Part shown: positions 1 to 7,412 of the stretch, piece by piece
Layout: each line of letters begins with the position of its first letter
Numbering within the stretch: position 1 is the first letter of the stretch
Source of the DNA: Bacilli bacterium
GTDB taxonomy: Bacteria; Bacillota_I; Bacilli_A; RFN20; CAG-826
Length of the DNA: 14,071 nt
Reading direction: 5' to 3'
Assembly (NCBI GenBank): GCA_900767825.1
Contig: CAAGAN010000031.1
Coordinates: 1-14,071, forward strand
The notes under the pieces: generated by a model
The model's input: only the letters and a program-made list of their open reading frames with translations
Database searches by the model: none
Told to the model about the DNA's origin: nothing
Program-made: the position numbers and the translations under genes

Positions 1-58
1 AAATTGTGAGTTCCTGCTTTTTCTTTGTCAATTCCGCCGCGCGACCCCTAGGGGTCAT
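1..58 (-). CDS. possible N-terminus of a divergent gene, cut by the window edge
   Basis: Reading the minus strand from an ATG at 58, nineteen codons stay open to the window edge (MTPRGRAAELTKKKQELTI). A purine-rich AAGGGA lies about 12 bases upstream, which is rather far for a ribosome binding site. An in-frame stop occurs a few codons upstream, so the ATG is the most likely start if the gene is real. A lysine-rich amphipathic beginning would suit a small regulator, but no family can be named. On the plus strand a frame is also open from 2 to 151, but it has no start and unlikely protein composition. The evidence is weak. Confidence 0.25.
   Translation of the reverse strand, partial: MTPRGRAAELTKKKQELTI
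43..56. repeat. perfect 14-bp GC-rich palindrome
   Basis: GACCCCTAGGGGTC is its own reverse complement. It stands out in AT-rich surroundings. If the divergent ORF starting at 58 is real, the palindrome falls on its codons 1 to 6; otherwise it is an intergenic operator-like site. The regulator is unknown. Confidence 0.5.
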
Positions 59-79
59 TGTGCAACCATCCCTTCATTT

Positions 80-91
80 CATTCAGGAATG
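80..91. promoter_or_regulatory. inverted half-sites CATTC-AG-GAATG
   Basis: CATTC (80-84) and GAATG (87-91) are inverted around two bases. The same half-sites, preceded by TT, make up the perfect palindrome at 170-183. A pair of related sites upstream of the sensor-kinase gene suggests one DNA-binding protein acting at both. This is inference from symmetry only. Confidence 0.3.
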
Positions 92-169
92 TTTACACAA
101 TTAAACGGATACTCTCTGAAAAATAACCTTTTTATCGTAATTTATATATAAGGAAAGCGGGGAATTGAC

Positions 170-183
170 TTCATTCGAATGAA
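170..183. promoter_or_regulatory. perfect 14-bp palindrome, operator-like
   Basis: TTCATTCGAATGAA is self-complementary. It lies about 70 bases upstream of the histidine kinase start, beside a TTGACT hexamer (165-170) that could be a -35 box, although no good -10 box is seen 16 to 18 bases further on. The position and shared half-sites with 80-91 fit autoregulation or control by another regulator. Confidence 0.4.
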
Positions 184-203
184 TTGATTGTTCTTAAGGT
201 ACT

Positions 204-225
204 TAGAAGCGGAAATAAGCTTCTA
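204..225 (+). other. short hairpin in the leader of the sensor kinase
   Basis: TAGAAGC (204-210) pairs with GCTTCTA (219-225) across an eight-base loop. Just after it, TTCCT (226-230) can pair with AGGAA (233-237), the only Shine-Dalgarno-like element before the kinase start. The leader could therefore influence ribosome access. The second stem is very short and its effect is uncertain. Confidence 0.3.
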
Positions 226-251
226 TTCCTTTAGGAACGCATGGAAATATT

Positions 252-1586
252 ATGGTTTATCTAGATATCTCGAAATATAAGCTTATTAATATGTCAATTG
301 CTGGCTTCATATCTTTCTTTTGCTTGCTTTGCCTAGTTGTTTTATTTATGGTCAAGACAATAAGCAAGGATACAAAGCCATTTTTTGGTAGGATATTTAT
401 TTGCGAATTCTTTCTTTCCTTGTTTTTGCTGGCCTCTTATGGGTTGAATGGGGCAGAAGGGAAACACATCAGGTTTTTCCTAGAAGTCATTATTTTCTTC
501 CAATATCTATTTGGATATTTGATGTGGTGCTTCCTTATTGAATATTTCCTTCATTTATTAAAACAAGCAGGAACAAACCTAAAGATAGTAAGAGTAATCA
601 TTTGGACGATATTTGCCATTGCTGCAACAGTTTTGTTTATTAATTTATTCTTTGGCTATTATTACACGATAGATGCAAATAATAACTATGCAAGGGGACA
701 ATATTTCATTATCCATCAAATACTAGGAACTAGCTTACCTGCATTTAACCTTATTTTATTGGTTATCTATAGAAAGAAAATAATGCTTAGACAAAGGATA
801 TGTCTATTTACCTATGTAGGCTTATGTCTAGTCGCCTTAATTGCCCAATTCTTCTTCTATAGATTCCCGATAGTCATGGTTTCGATGTTTATCTCTACTG
901 TCATTGCCTTTATTTTCATGATAAGTGAGGAAACATATATCTATTCCCAAAATAAGGAAGAATTATTGCAAACACATGCGAAACTTATTTTATCGCAGAT
1001 GCATCCTCATTTCTTGTTCAATGCCTTGACTTCCATTGCAGTACTTTGCGATGAAGATCCAAAAGAAGCAAAGCAGGCCACAATGGATTTATCAAAATAC
1101 CTTCGTTCCAATATCGATTCGATATCTGATTCATCCTTAATCCCATTTACTAAAGAAATAGATTCCATAATGGCATATCTAAGGATTGAGAAACGTAGAT
1201 TCAAAGATAAGCTAGATTTCGTCATGGATTTAGCAGAGAAAGATTTCTTTATACCACGTTTCTTGCTCCAGCCTTTAGTAGAAAATTCAGTTAAGCACGG
1301 GATTTTCCAAAAAGAAGGAAAAGGGAAAGTCATATTATCAACCTTTAAGGATTATGAGGGATTAATACATATAATTGTCGAAGATGATGGAGTTGGATTT
1401 GAGTATCCATTAAAAAACGACGAGAATAAAGTCAGCGTCGGGCTTGATAACTCCATCAAGCTATGCTCTAGCTTGCTTAATGGGGAAATGAAAATTAATT
1501 CCGAGCTGAATAAAGGTACAAAAATTGAAATCAAATTCAAACCAGTCGGGGGGGGGTTAAAAAATGATTATCCTTGCTTTAGATGA
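252..1586 (+). CDS. LytS/YehU-type membrane sensor histidine kinase
   Basis: This 444-residue protein has about seven hydrophobic segments in residues 13-225 and no recognisable soluble sensor, so it probably senses through its membrane region. The cytoplasmic part is a His_kinase (PF06580) domain with the signature QMHPHFLFN at 249-257; His253 is the likely phosphoacceptor. An ATPase domain follows with N box LLQPLVENSVKHG (338-350), DDGVGF (378-383) and GLDNS (397-401). It should autophosphorylate and pass phosphate to the regulator encoded next. The genes overlap by 23 bases and share a run of nine G at 1548-1556, read here as three glycine codons. The start is not strongly marked: AGGAA at 233-237 is about 14 bases away and fits a 7-codon frame at 241-264 better. 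ATG 291 is an alternative start. Confidence 0.88.
   Translation: MVYLDISKYKLINMSIAGFISFFCLLCLVVLFMVKTISKDTKPFFGRIFICEFFLSLFLLASYGLNGAEGKHIRFFLEVIIFFQYLFGYLMWCFLIEYFLHLLKQAGTNLKIVRVIIWTIFAIAATVLFINLFFGYYYTIDANNNYARGQYFIIHQILGTSLPAFNLILLVIYRKKIMLRQRICLFTYVGLCLVALIAQFFFYRFPIVMVSMFISTVIAFIFMISEETYIYSQNKEELLQTHAKLILSQMHPHFLFNALTSIAVLCDEDPKEAKQATMDLSKYLRSNIDSISDSSLIPFTKEIDSIMAYLRIEKRRFKDKLDFVMDLAEKDFFIPRFLLQPLVENSVKHGIFQKEGKGKVILSTFKDYEGLIHIIVEDDGVGFEYPLKNDENKVSVGLDNSIKLCSSLLNGEMKINSELNKGTKIEIKFKPVGGGLKNDYPCFR
1548..1556 (+). repeat. run of nine G at the kinase/regulator junction
   Basis: Nine consecutive G end seven bases before the regulator ATG at 1564, where a Shine-Dalgarno site would lie. 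With nine G, the kinase reads three glycines and runs 23 bases into the regulator. With eight G it would stop at the TAA starting right after the run; with ten it would end in an ATGA overlap with the regulator start. The tract is a plausible slippage site affecting coupling rather than kinase activity, and also a possible sequencing-error site. Confidence 0.6.
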
Positions 1587-2334
1587 TGAAGAAAATAGCC
1601 TTAAGTATTTATATAATGCGATAGTAAGCGCCGTACCAGAGGCAACGGTAGTCCCTTATTTAAAACAAAAGGGTGCTTTTGATTATGCTTCTAATAACCA
1701 TGTTGATGTAATATTTTCCGATATTGCCATGCCCGGAATGGATGGGATCGAATTTGCCAAAGCCATAAAAAAGACAAATCCAAAGATAAATATCATCTTT
1801 GTCACTGGATTTAGCGAATATGCTGGCAAAGCATTTTCTGTCTATCCTAGTGGATATATAAATAAGCCAGTAAGTGTAGAAGATATAAAAAGGGAACTAG
1901 ATAATTTGCGTTATCCAGTATCTTTTGGACAAAATAGAATCAAAGCCGTCTGCTTTGGCAATTTTGATTTCTTTGTCGATGGGGAATCGGTTTCCTTTAA
2001 ACGTAGCAAAAGCAAGGAACTCCTTGCCTATTTGATTTGCAAAAGAGGCTCTGGAATTACTAAAAAGGAAGCAGGACAGCTTTTATTTGGCGATAAAGAA
2101 TATAACCAGCAAAGCCAAGACTACTTAAATAAGATATTCTCTGACTTACAATCTTCGTTAACTGCTGTCAATGCCGATGAAATATTAGTAAAGAAGCATA
2201 ATTATTTTGCGATAGATCCAACCAAATTCACCTGTGACTATTTTGAATATTGCAATGGGAACATTTCTGCGATTAATTCCTATAGGGGCGATTTCTTGGC
2301 CCAATATCCTTGGTCAAGCCAATTTATCCACTGA
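1564..2334 (+). CDS. response regulator with receiver and SARP-type DNA-binding domain
   Basis: This 256-residue protein starts with a CheY-like receiver: acidic pair D8/D9, phosphoacceptor D53 in FSDIAMPGMDG, T81 in VTG and K101 in NKP. Residues about 125-220 form an OmpR-like winged helix of the SARP/AfsR type, with the motif VSFKRSKSKELLAYL followed by KKEAGQLLF. The tail from about 220 (ending in YRGDFLAQYPWS) resembles only the beginning of a BTAD repeat region, so that domain is short. It is almost certainly the partner of the overlapping kinase and a transcription activator. LytS-type kinases usually pair with LytTR regulators, so this output domain is unusual. Target genes cannot be deduced. 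Translation is probably coupled to the kinase through the G-rich segment just upstream. Confidence 0.88.
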   Translation: MIILALDDEENSLKYLYNAIVSAVPEATVVPYLKQKGAFDYASNNHVDVIFSDIAMPGMDGIEFAKAIKKTNPKINIIFVTGFSEYAGKAFSVYPSGYINKPVSVEDIKRELDNLRYPVSFGQNRIKAVCFGNFDFFVDGESVSFKRSKSKELLAYLICKRGSGITKKEAGQLLFGDKEYNQQSQDYLNKIFSDLQSSLTAVNADEILVKKHNYFAIDPTKFTCDYFEYCNGNISAINSYRGDFLAQYPWSSQFIH

Positions 2335-2407
2335 TTTTATATATTCAAGTTAACTATATTGCCCAAAATGATATAAGATTATTTTGTAGATTAGAAAGAG
2401 GATTGAT

Positions 2408-3355
2408 ATGTTATATATTGGAGTCGATATAGGTGGAACTTCCATCAAATGTGGATTTGTAGATGAAAAGGGCAATATCCTTCATCGTTTTGGTTTTAAA
2501 ATCGTCCATGATGAAGAACAAGAAGAAACAATTAGAAGATTAGGTAAACTAATTCTTGATAATATTTCTAGTTTTGGAAAAAAGAAGGAAGATTTCGCTG
2601 GGATTGGAATGGGTTGCCCTGGATCAATAAATTCTACTACAGGGGTATGTTGCTTTTCTAATAACCTTCACTGGAACAACAATGAAGTAGTCAAGATTAT
2701 CGAAGAAGTTACTTCAATGAAAGCCAAGCTTTCTAATGATGCGAATGTAGCAATGCTAGGAGAGGCGACTTTCGGGGCTGGCAAGGATTTTAATAGCTCG
2801 ATTCTATTAACCTTAGGTACTGGAGTAGGGGGAGGCATATATCTAAATGGCCACCTTTATGAAGGGAATGAAGGAAAAGGGGCCGAAATGGGACATATGA
2901 TTATTGAAAAGGATGGCTATCCTTGTACATGTGGACTTAAAGGATGTCTAGAAGCCTATGCTTCTGTTACAGGATTAATCAGGATGAGCAAAGAAGAAAT
3001 GAAACGTAACCCTAAGTCAATGATGTGGGATTTCGTTAAGGGGAATATTGATGAAGTAGATGGTAGGACTGCCTTTGAATGCTCTAAAAAAGGAGACGAA
3101 TCTGCGATTAAGGTAGTGGAATTATATGAAGACTACCTAACCATAGGGTTAATCAATTATTCAAATATATTTAGGCCAGATGCGATTATATTAGGTGGAG
3201 GGGTTTCTAACCAAAAAGAATACCTTACTTCTGCTCTTACTAAGAAACTTGCTTCCTATCATTATGGATTTAAGGGAACTCCGGAAGTAAAAATAGTTGT
3301 TTCTAATCTTGGGAATGATGCAGGGATACTTGGAGCAGCCGCCTTATTTTTCTAA
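2408..3355 (+). CDS. glcK: ROK-family glucokinase
   Basis: This 315-residue ROK protein likely phosphorylates glucose with ATP in the cytoplasm. The phosphate-binding motif DIGGTSIK sits at 7-14, the catalytic aspartate is D111 in LSNDANVA, and LGTGVGGG (136-143) is the second nucleotide-binding loop. The ROK zinc site shows as H163 in GAEMGHMI with cysteines 173, 175 and 180 in CTCGLKGC, and E182 follows in the conserved CLEAYAS. There is no N-terminal helix-turn-helix, so it is an enzyme rather than a NagC/XylR repressor. A good ribosome site, AGAGGA (2397-2402), lies five bases before ATG. It stands 73 bases after the regulator gene and may be its own transcript. Related ROK kinases act on mannose, fructose or N-acetyl sugars, so the substrate is inferred. 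Confidence 0.9.
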   Translation: MLYIGVDIGGTSIKCGFVDEKGNILHRFGFKIVHDEEQEETIRRLGKLILDNISSFGKKKEDFAGIGMGCPGSINSTTGVCCFSNNLHWNNNEVVKIIEEVTSMKAKLSNDANVAMLGEATFGAGKDFNSSILLTLGTGVGGGIYLNGHLYEGNEGKGAEMGHMIIEKDGYPCTCGLKGCLEAYASVTGLIRMSKEEMKRNPKSMMWDFVKGNIDEVDGRTAFECSKKGDESAIKVVELYEDYLTIGLINYSNIFRPDAIILGGGVSNQKEYLTSALTKKLASYHYGFKGTPEVKIVVSNLGNDAGILGAAALFF

Positions 3356-3487
3356 TTCAAGCGACCCGTGTATTTAAATTCATCACTTTTTAACATAAGA
3401 CAAGAAAAGATATACAACCAAGAGTTTTTTCTAATTAAAAAGTACTTATTTTCTCTATTTTTAATATTTATGGTTTCTTTTCTCATT

Positions 3488-3503
3488 TTATTTTATAAAA
3501 TAA
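3488..3503. promoter_or_regulatory. 16-bp AT-only palindrome in the promoter region
   Basis: TTATTTTATAAAATAA is self-complementary and ends 19 bases before the start of the OmpR-type regulator gene. It includes TATAAA, so it may form the -10 region. In AT-only sequence such symmetry can arise by chance. The rest of the 167-base gap (3356-3522) holds no gene and no convincing terminator. Confidence 0.25.
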
Positions 3504-3522
3504 TGTTTGTTGAGGTAAATTT

Positions 3523-4203
3523 ATGCGCATTTTAATTGCAGATGATGAAAAAGAATTCGTTAAGGCTTTATCCGTCCTTCTAAGAAATGCCAACTATTCG
3601 GTCGACTTTGCTCTAGATGGAGAAGAAGCCATGGATTGTTTGCATGGGGCTAGTTATGACGCGGTCATTCTAGACATCAATATGCCAAAGATGAACGGCT
3701 ACGATGTTTTGAAACAAATGAGGAAAGAAGGAATAAAGACTCCTGTTATTTTCCTAACTGCTAGAAGTCAGATCGATGACAAGATCGAAGGATTCAATTT
3801 AGGCGCGGATGATTATTTACCAAAACCATTCTCTACTGATGAACTTATCGTTAGGCTTCGTGCCATTATCATTAGAAGCCAAGGCGGAGTCGGAAACCTA
3901 TTGAAGTTTGGCGATTTGACTCTTGACCTAGCCAAATACAAATTATATTGCGGGGAATCTTTCCTCTCCTTATCCAACAAGGAATTCCAAATCATGGAAT
4001 CATTACTAAGTTCCCCAGAAACAGTACATTCTTCCCAACAAATATTAGAATCAGCCTGGGATTTTGATTCCGAGACCGATTTCTCTTCTGTCTGGGTATA
4101 TATATCTTCCTTAAGAAAGAAATTAGTCCAGTTAGGGTCTAAAGTCGTAATCAAATCCAATAGAGGTGCTGGTTATTCTTTAGACATGCCAAATGATTTA
4201 TAA
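3523..4203 (+). CDS. OmpR/PhoB-type response regulator
   Basis: The 226-residue protein has a receiver domain in residues 1-118: acidic D7/D8, phosphoacceptor D51 in VILDINMPKMNG, T79 in FLTAR and K101 in LPKPF. The C-terminal winged helix (about 126-224) reads NKEFQIMESLLSSP and ends with the wing SNRGAGYSL, both standard for the OmpR family. It should bind DNA as a dimer once phosphorylated by the kinase encoded immediately after. GAGGT (3512-3516), six bases before ATG, supports the start. Its stop lies 11 bases inside the kinase gene, so the two are translationally coupled. The stimulus and regulon are not visible from sequence. Confidence 0.93.
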   Translation: MRILIADDEKEFVKALSVLLRNANYSVDFALDGEEAMDCLHGASYDAVILDINMPKMNGYDVLKQMRKEGIKTPVIFLTARSQIDDKIEGFNLGADDYLPKPFSTDELIVRLRAIIIRSQGGVGNLLKFGDLTLDLAKYKLYCGESFLSLSNKEFQIMESLLSSPETVHSSQQILESAWDFDSETDFSSVWVYISSLRKKLVQLGSKVVIKSNRGAGYSLDMPNDL

Positions 4204-5395
4204 ATTAAGAAGAAGGATATCAATTTTAATTTCAGGCGTTTCTTTTGCCATATTGTTTTTGATTTGCCTTATCTTGAATTTATCTATTACCTTTAGGACT
4301 GAAGCAACATTAAAAAGCTATATCAATACAATATATGAATCATCAGCCTCATCTAGTAGCATTCATGATAGTTCTTCCTTTTTGCCTAGGTATTTCACGG
4401 GTTTTATTTTAAAAGGACATGAAAACGAGATCCAAAAATATACCTATATTGATAAAAACCAATTCTTCTATTCTGATTATAGCCATATGAAGGCAATGGT
4501 AAATGAAGCCTATTATAAAAAGGATGATTTCAATAGGATTGATTTTTCCTATGGAAATAGGTTCGAGGAAAAGGATAGGTATTATTTTGTATTCGTCGAG
4601 GCAAGAAGCGATATAGCAGTCATGGATGCAACATTATATTCATCAATATGCGTATCTATTGTTACTTTTGTTTCCATTACTTTGATTGGATCCTTGCTTG
4701 CTGCTAAAGCTGTAGCCCCTTATGAAGAATTGGAAAAGAAAGAACAATCATTCTTGACCGATGCCTCACATGAATTAAAGACCCCATTAGCCATAATAAG
4801 TGCGAATACGGATGTACTTGATATTACTTATCCAAATGATGAATATATCCAGTCAACCAAATCCCAGATCAAAAGATTATCGACTCTTATTAATAACATG
4901 GTCTCCTTGTTTAAAAGCAGGGAATACATCAATAAAGGTAAATTCGAGGAAATCGATTTAACTGAATTGCTTCTAGATTCATGTGTTCCTTTCAAGCCAA
5001 ATTTCCTCTCTAAGGGAGTAAAAGTTACTTCTTCTATTGCAGAAGGGGTAAAAGTTAAGGCTAATGGAGAATCATTAGCAAAGCTATTTTCCATTCTAGT
5101 AGAAAATGCGACCAAATATGTTAATGATAACGGGGAATTCAATTTGAAGTTATATCATGATAAGAAGAATGCCTATATTGTCTTTTACAATACATGCGAG
5201 CATTATGACAAAAAGAAATTGCCACATATCTTCGATAGGTTCTATTCTCTAGATGAATCTAGGTCAAGAGAAAAAAGCGGTTATGGGATTGGACTATCTG
5301 TGGCAAAGGAAATAATCGAGGCCAATAATGGCGAGATTAAGGCCATGTCATCTACCGGAGATGATATTACTTTCTTCCTTAGGTTTAAAAAATAG
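4193..5395 (+). CDS. membrane sensor histidine kinase of the PhoR/OmpR-partner class
   Basis: Residues 10-32 and about 147-171 are membrane helices enclosing an external sensor of roughly 115 residues rich in serine, tyrosine and acidic residues, with no domain I recognise. No clear HAMP linker follows. The phosphoacceptor is H193 in TDASHELKTPL. The ATPase domain shows N305 in LVENATKY, the F box HIFDRFYS and the G2 box YGIGLSVAK. The usual DxGxG (G1) box is absent: the corresponding stretch reads FYNTCEHYDKKKLP, which may lower nucleotide binding or autokinase activity, although divergent G1 boxes occur in related Bacillota kinases. ATG 4193 lies inside the regulator gene (11-base overlap) without its own strong ribosome site. 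The next gene encodes a small membrane protein that might be an accessory of this system. Confidence 0.9.
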   Translation: MIYKLRRRISILISGVSFAILFLICLILNLSITFRTEATLKSYINTIYESSASSSSIHDSSSFLPRYFTGFILKGHENEIQKYTYIDKNQFFYSDYSHMKAMVNEAYYKKDDFNRIDFSYGNRFEEKDRYYFVFVEARSDIAVMDATLYSSICVSIVTFVSITLIGSLLAAKAVAPYEELEKKEQSFLTDASHELKTPLAIISANTDVLDITYPNDEYIQSTKSQIKRLSTLINNMVSLFKSREYINKGKFEEIDLTELLLDSCVPFKPNFLSKGVKVTSSIAEGVKVKANGESLAKLFSILVENATKYVNDNGEFNLKLYHDKKNAYIVFYNTCEHYDKKKLPHIFDRFYSLDESRSREKSGYGIGLSVAKEIIEANNGEIKAMSSTGDDITFFLRFKK

Positions 5396-5415
5396 ATATT
5401 TCATTTATCTTTATT

Positions 5416-5421
5416 TATAAT
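5416..5421 (+). promoter_or_regulatory. -10 box six bases before a start codon
   Basis: A perfect TATAAT ends six bases before ATG 5428. Transcription would be expected to begin at or next to that ATG, giving a leaderless message. No matching -35 box is visible, and no Shine-Dalgarno site precedes the ATG. Confidence 0.4.
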
Positions 5422-5427
5422 ATTCCA

Positions 5428-5862
5428 ATGAATTTATTTACCCCGTTTTTATTAATATCTAGTTCCTTGTCTTCTAGCATCGCCTTGACTGCATATGCTC
5501 CTACTAAAGGAGAGGAATTTAAAATAACCGCGACAGTCGATATAAATATAGATTCCATAGTCTATTCCTGGAAAAAGGATGGGATTGATTTGATTTGTTC
5601 TTCTTTAGAATATGTCATTCCTTCTTTTGATGATGATGATTTCGGAACTTATACATTTACTTTATCTTATAAAGAAAACGAAGAAGAGATAACTAAAAGC
5701 AAGGATATAGTAATTGACCATTATCAATTATATCCAAAAGAAGCCCCGAATTATTTAATCCCATTAATTTCAGGGGTAGGTGTACTAGGCCTAACATTCC
5801 TAGTCTTATCAATTGTATTCTTCAACAAGAAGAAAACTAAATCCAAGAAAAAGAAGAAATGA
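5428..5862 (+). CDS. small membrane-anchored Ig-like surface protein
   Basis: The 144-residue protein has a hydrophobic N-terminus that may serve as signal peptide (residues 1-24). An Ig-like fold at about 28-97 shows VYSWKKDG (W48) and DDDDFGTYTFTLSY with Y75 at the place of the conserved Ig tyrosine; the usual disulfide pair is missing. A single membrane helix (about 109-132) is followed by a lysine-rich cytoplasmic tail. It should be displayed outside the cell as a type I membrane protein. It begins 32 bases after the sensor-kinase stop, so it may work with that system as an envelope sensor or ligand-binding partner, which is inference only. There is no ribosome site; a TATAAT lies six bases upstream. 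Confidence 0.72.
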   Translation: MNLFTPFLLISSSLSSSIALTAYAPTKGEEFKITATVDINIDSIVYSWKKDGIDLICSSLEYVIPSFDDDDFGTYTFTLSYKENEEEITKSKDIVIDHYQLYPKEAPNYLIPLISGVGVLGLTFLVLSIVFFNKKKTKSKKKKK

Positions 5863-5929
5863 CTTTATTTTTAACGTTATCAATATTTTCTAATATCTTT
5901 AGGATAAAAAGGTTTATCATAATGACGTT

Positions 5930-6676
5930 ATGAAAAACATTAATTATTCTTGTTATGACGATCGCTTGTTCAAGGGAATCGCCCACCGTGGACTTCATGA
6001 TGAAGATAATACGGAAAATGGATTAAATGCCTTTAAAAGGGCTATTGAAAATAATCTAGCTTTTGAGCTTGATGTTCATTTGACTCTAGATAAGAAATTG
6101 GTCGTATGCCATGATTCTGACTTGAAGCGAGTTACTAATAAAGATGGGATTATAGAAGAACTTACTCTAGAAGAAATCAAATCCAATTATTCTCTTCTAG
6201 ATGGGGAAAAGCTTCCTACTTTACAAGAAGTACTAGAATTAAATAACGAAAGGGTTCCGATTGTCGTGGAACTTAAATCATATAATGGCAACCATCATCG
6301 CCTTGCTAAAGAAGTGGACAAGGCTCTTTCTGTTATTAAGAATAAGAAGACCATATCAATGATTTCTTTTGATCCACGTGCCTTGCTTTATTTTGCTTTC
6401 AAGAAGAAGTTTACGACTGGTTTATTAATCGGGTCAAATAGACTAGATATCCTAGCATTCAGGACTTTCTTTGATTACCTAGATATAGATTTCAATATAG
6501 TTGATAACAAGAAGATAATGTCCTTTAGGAAAAAGAAGCCGATAAATGTCTGGACCATAAGGGATTTAGACCAATTAGGTAAAGTGGCCAATAAGACTGA
6601 CATGGTTACTTTCGAACATATAAAGATTGAAGATATCTCTAAGGTCAAAGAGGCTTCTAGAAGATGGAAGGAATAG
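5930..6676 (+). CDS. glycerophosphodiester phosphodiesterase
   Basis: This 248-residue GDPD-family enzyme should hydrolyse glycerophosphodiesters to glycerol-3-phosphate and an alcohol using a divalent metal. Visible residues are H19-R20 in GIAHRGLH, E29-N30 in NTENG, E46, D48 and H50 in FELDVHLT, H61 in VCHDSDL, and E114 in VVELKSYNG; WTIRD near the C-terminus closes the barrel. With no signal peptide it is cytoplasmic, as in phospholipid or teichoic-acid-unit turnover. The last 13 bases overlap the sirtuin gene. The start has no ribosome site at normal spacing: AAAAGG lies 17 bases upstream and better suits a three-codon frame (5922-5933) that overlaps the ATG. CATAAT ending six bases before the ATG could be a -10 box, and TCATAA/TTATGA (5917-5933) is inverted over the start. 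Confidence 0.88.
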   Translation: MKNINYSCYDDRLFKGIAHRGLHDEDNTENGLNAFKRAIENNLAFELDVHLTLDKKLVVCHDSDLKRVTNKDGIIEELTLEEIKSNYSLLDGEKLPTLQEVLELNNERVPIVVELKSYNGNHHRLAKEVDKALSVIKNKKTISMISFDPRALLYFAFKKKFTTGLLIGSNRLDILAFRTFFDYLDIDFNIVDNKKIMSFRKKKPINVWTIRDLDQLGKVANKTDMVTFEHIKIEDISKVKEASRRWKE

Positions 6677-7401
6677 ATTATAGCTATCTATCTTCTATTG
6701 TGTCCAAAGCTAAATTAGTCATCTTTTTAGGTGGGGCAGGTGTATCTACTGCCTCAGGTATTCCAGATTTTAGATCCCCAAGTGGTTTATATAACCAGAA
6801 GAAGGAATATGGATATGATTATGAGACTATATTGTCTTCTTCTTTTTTCTATTCCCATACTGATTTATTTTATAGGTTCTATTTCGACAAGATGGTATTT
6901 AAAGATGCTAAACCGAATAAGGCCCATTTAGCGTTATCTAAATTTGAAAAGCAAGGACACCATATAGTCATTATCACCCAAAATATTGATGGATTGCATA
7001 CTGATGCAGGAAGCAAGGACGTAATTGAATTACACGGGACGACTAGGTCATATCATTGCTTATCTTGTAACAAGCATTATAGGTTAGATGAAATTAATCT
7101 AAATGGAATCCCTAGATGTGGCTGCGGGGGAATTATCAAACCTGATGTAGTTTTATATGAAGAACCATTAGATGGAATAAAGCTAAATAAATCAATAGAA
7201 TTAATCCAAAAGGCAGATTTATTAATCGTAGGGGGTACTTCTTTAGCGGTGGAACCTTTTGCAAGCCTTCCTTTATTTTATCCATCATATAAACCATCCA
7301 TATTGATAAATAAAGAAAAGACACATAAGGATGATTTATTTAAATATGTAATACATGGCGATATAGGAGATAGCCTAGAGAAGATATTGCTATGGGAATA
7401 G
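6664..7401 (+). CDS. cobB: sirtuin, NAD-dependent protein deacylase (Sir2/CobB family)
   Basis: The 245-residue protein removes acyl groups from lysines while consuming NAD. Motifs: GGAGVSTASGIPDFRS (23-38) for NAD binding, TQNIDGLH (105-112), catalytic H124 in ELHGT, a zinc site made of cysteines 132, 135, 152 and 154 (CLSC and CGCG), and GGTSLAVEPF near the C-terminus. The length is typical of bacterial sirtuins. It overlaps the phosphodiesterase gene by 13 bases and probably depends on it for expression, since no ribosome site is evident. The acyl group preferred cannot be told here. The pairing of sirtuin with GDPD suggests only shared transcription, not a known pathway. A bidirectional terminator follows. 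Confidence 0.93.
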   Translation: MEGIDYSYLSSIVSKAKLVIFLGGAGVSTASGIPDFRSPSGLYNQKKEYGYDYETILSSSFFYSHTDLFYRFYFDKMVFKDAKPNKAHLALSKFEKQGHHIVIITQNIDGLHTDAGSKDVIELHGTTRSYHCLSCNKHYRLDEINLNGIPRCGCGGIIKPDVVLYEEPLDGIKLNKSIELIQKADLLIVGGTSLAVEPFASLPLFYPSYKPSILINKEKTHKDDLFKYVIHGDIGDSLEKILLWE

Positions 7402-7412
7402 CGTCTAAAAAG

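Noticed and set aside
1007..1333. Antisense open frame of 108 codons within the first kinase
   Set aside because: The plus strand carries the conserved kinase motifs here; the antisense frame has no recognisable domain or ribosome site.
3401..3466. AT-rich hairpin as terminator of the glucokinase gene
   Set aside because: Pairing relies on short A and T runs without a GC stem, which is too weak to call.
3813..4160. Antisense open frame of 115 codons within the OmpR-type regulator
   Set aside because: It mirrors the codon pattern of the real gene and shows no domain of its own.
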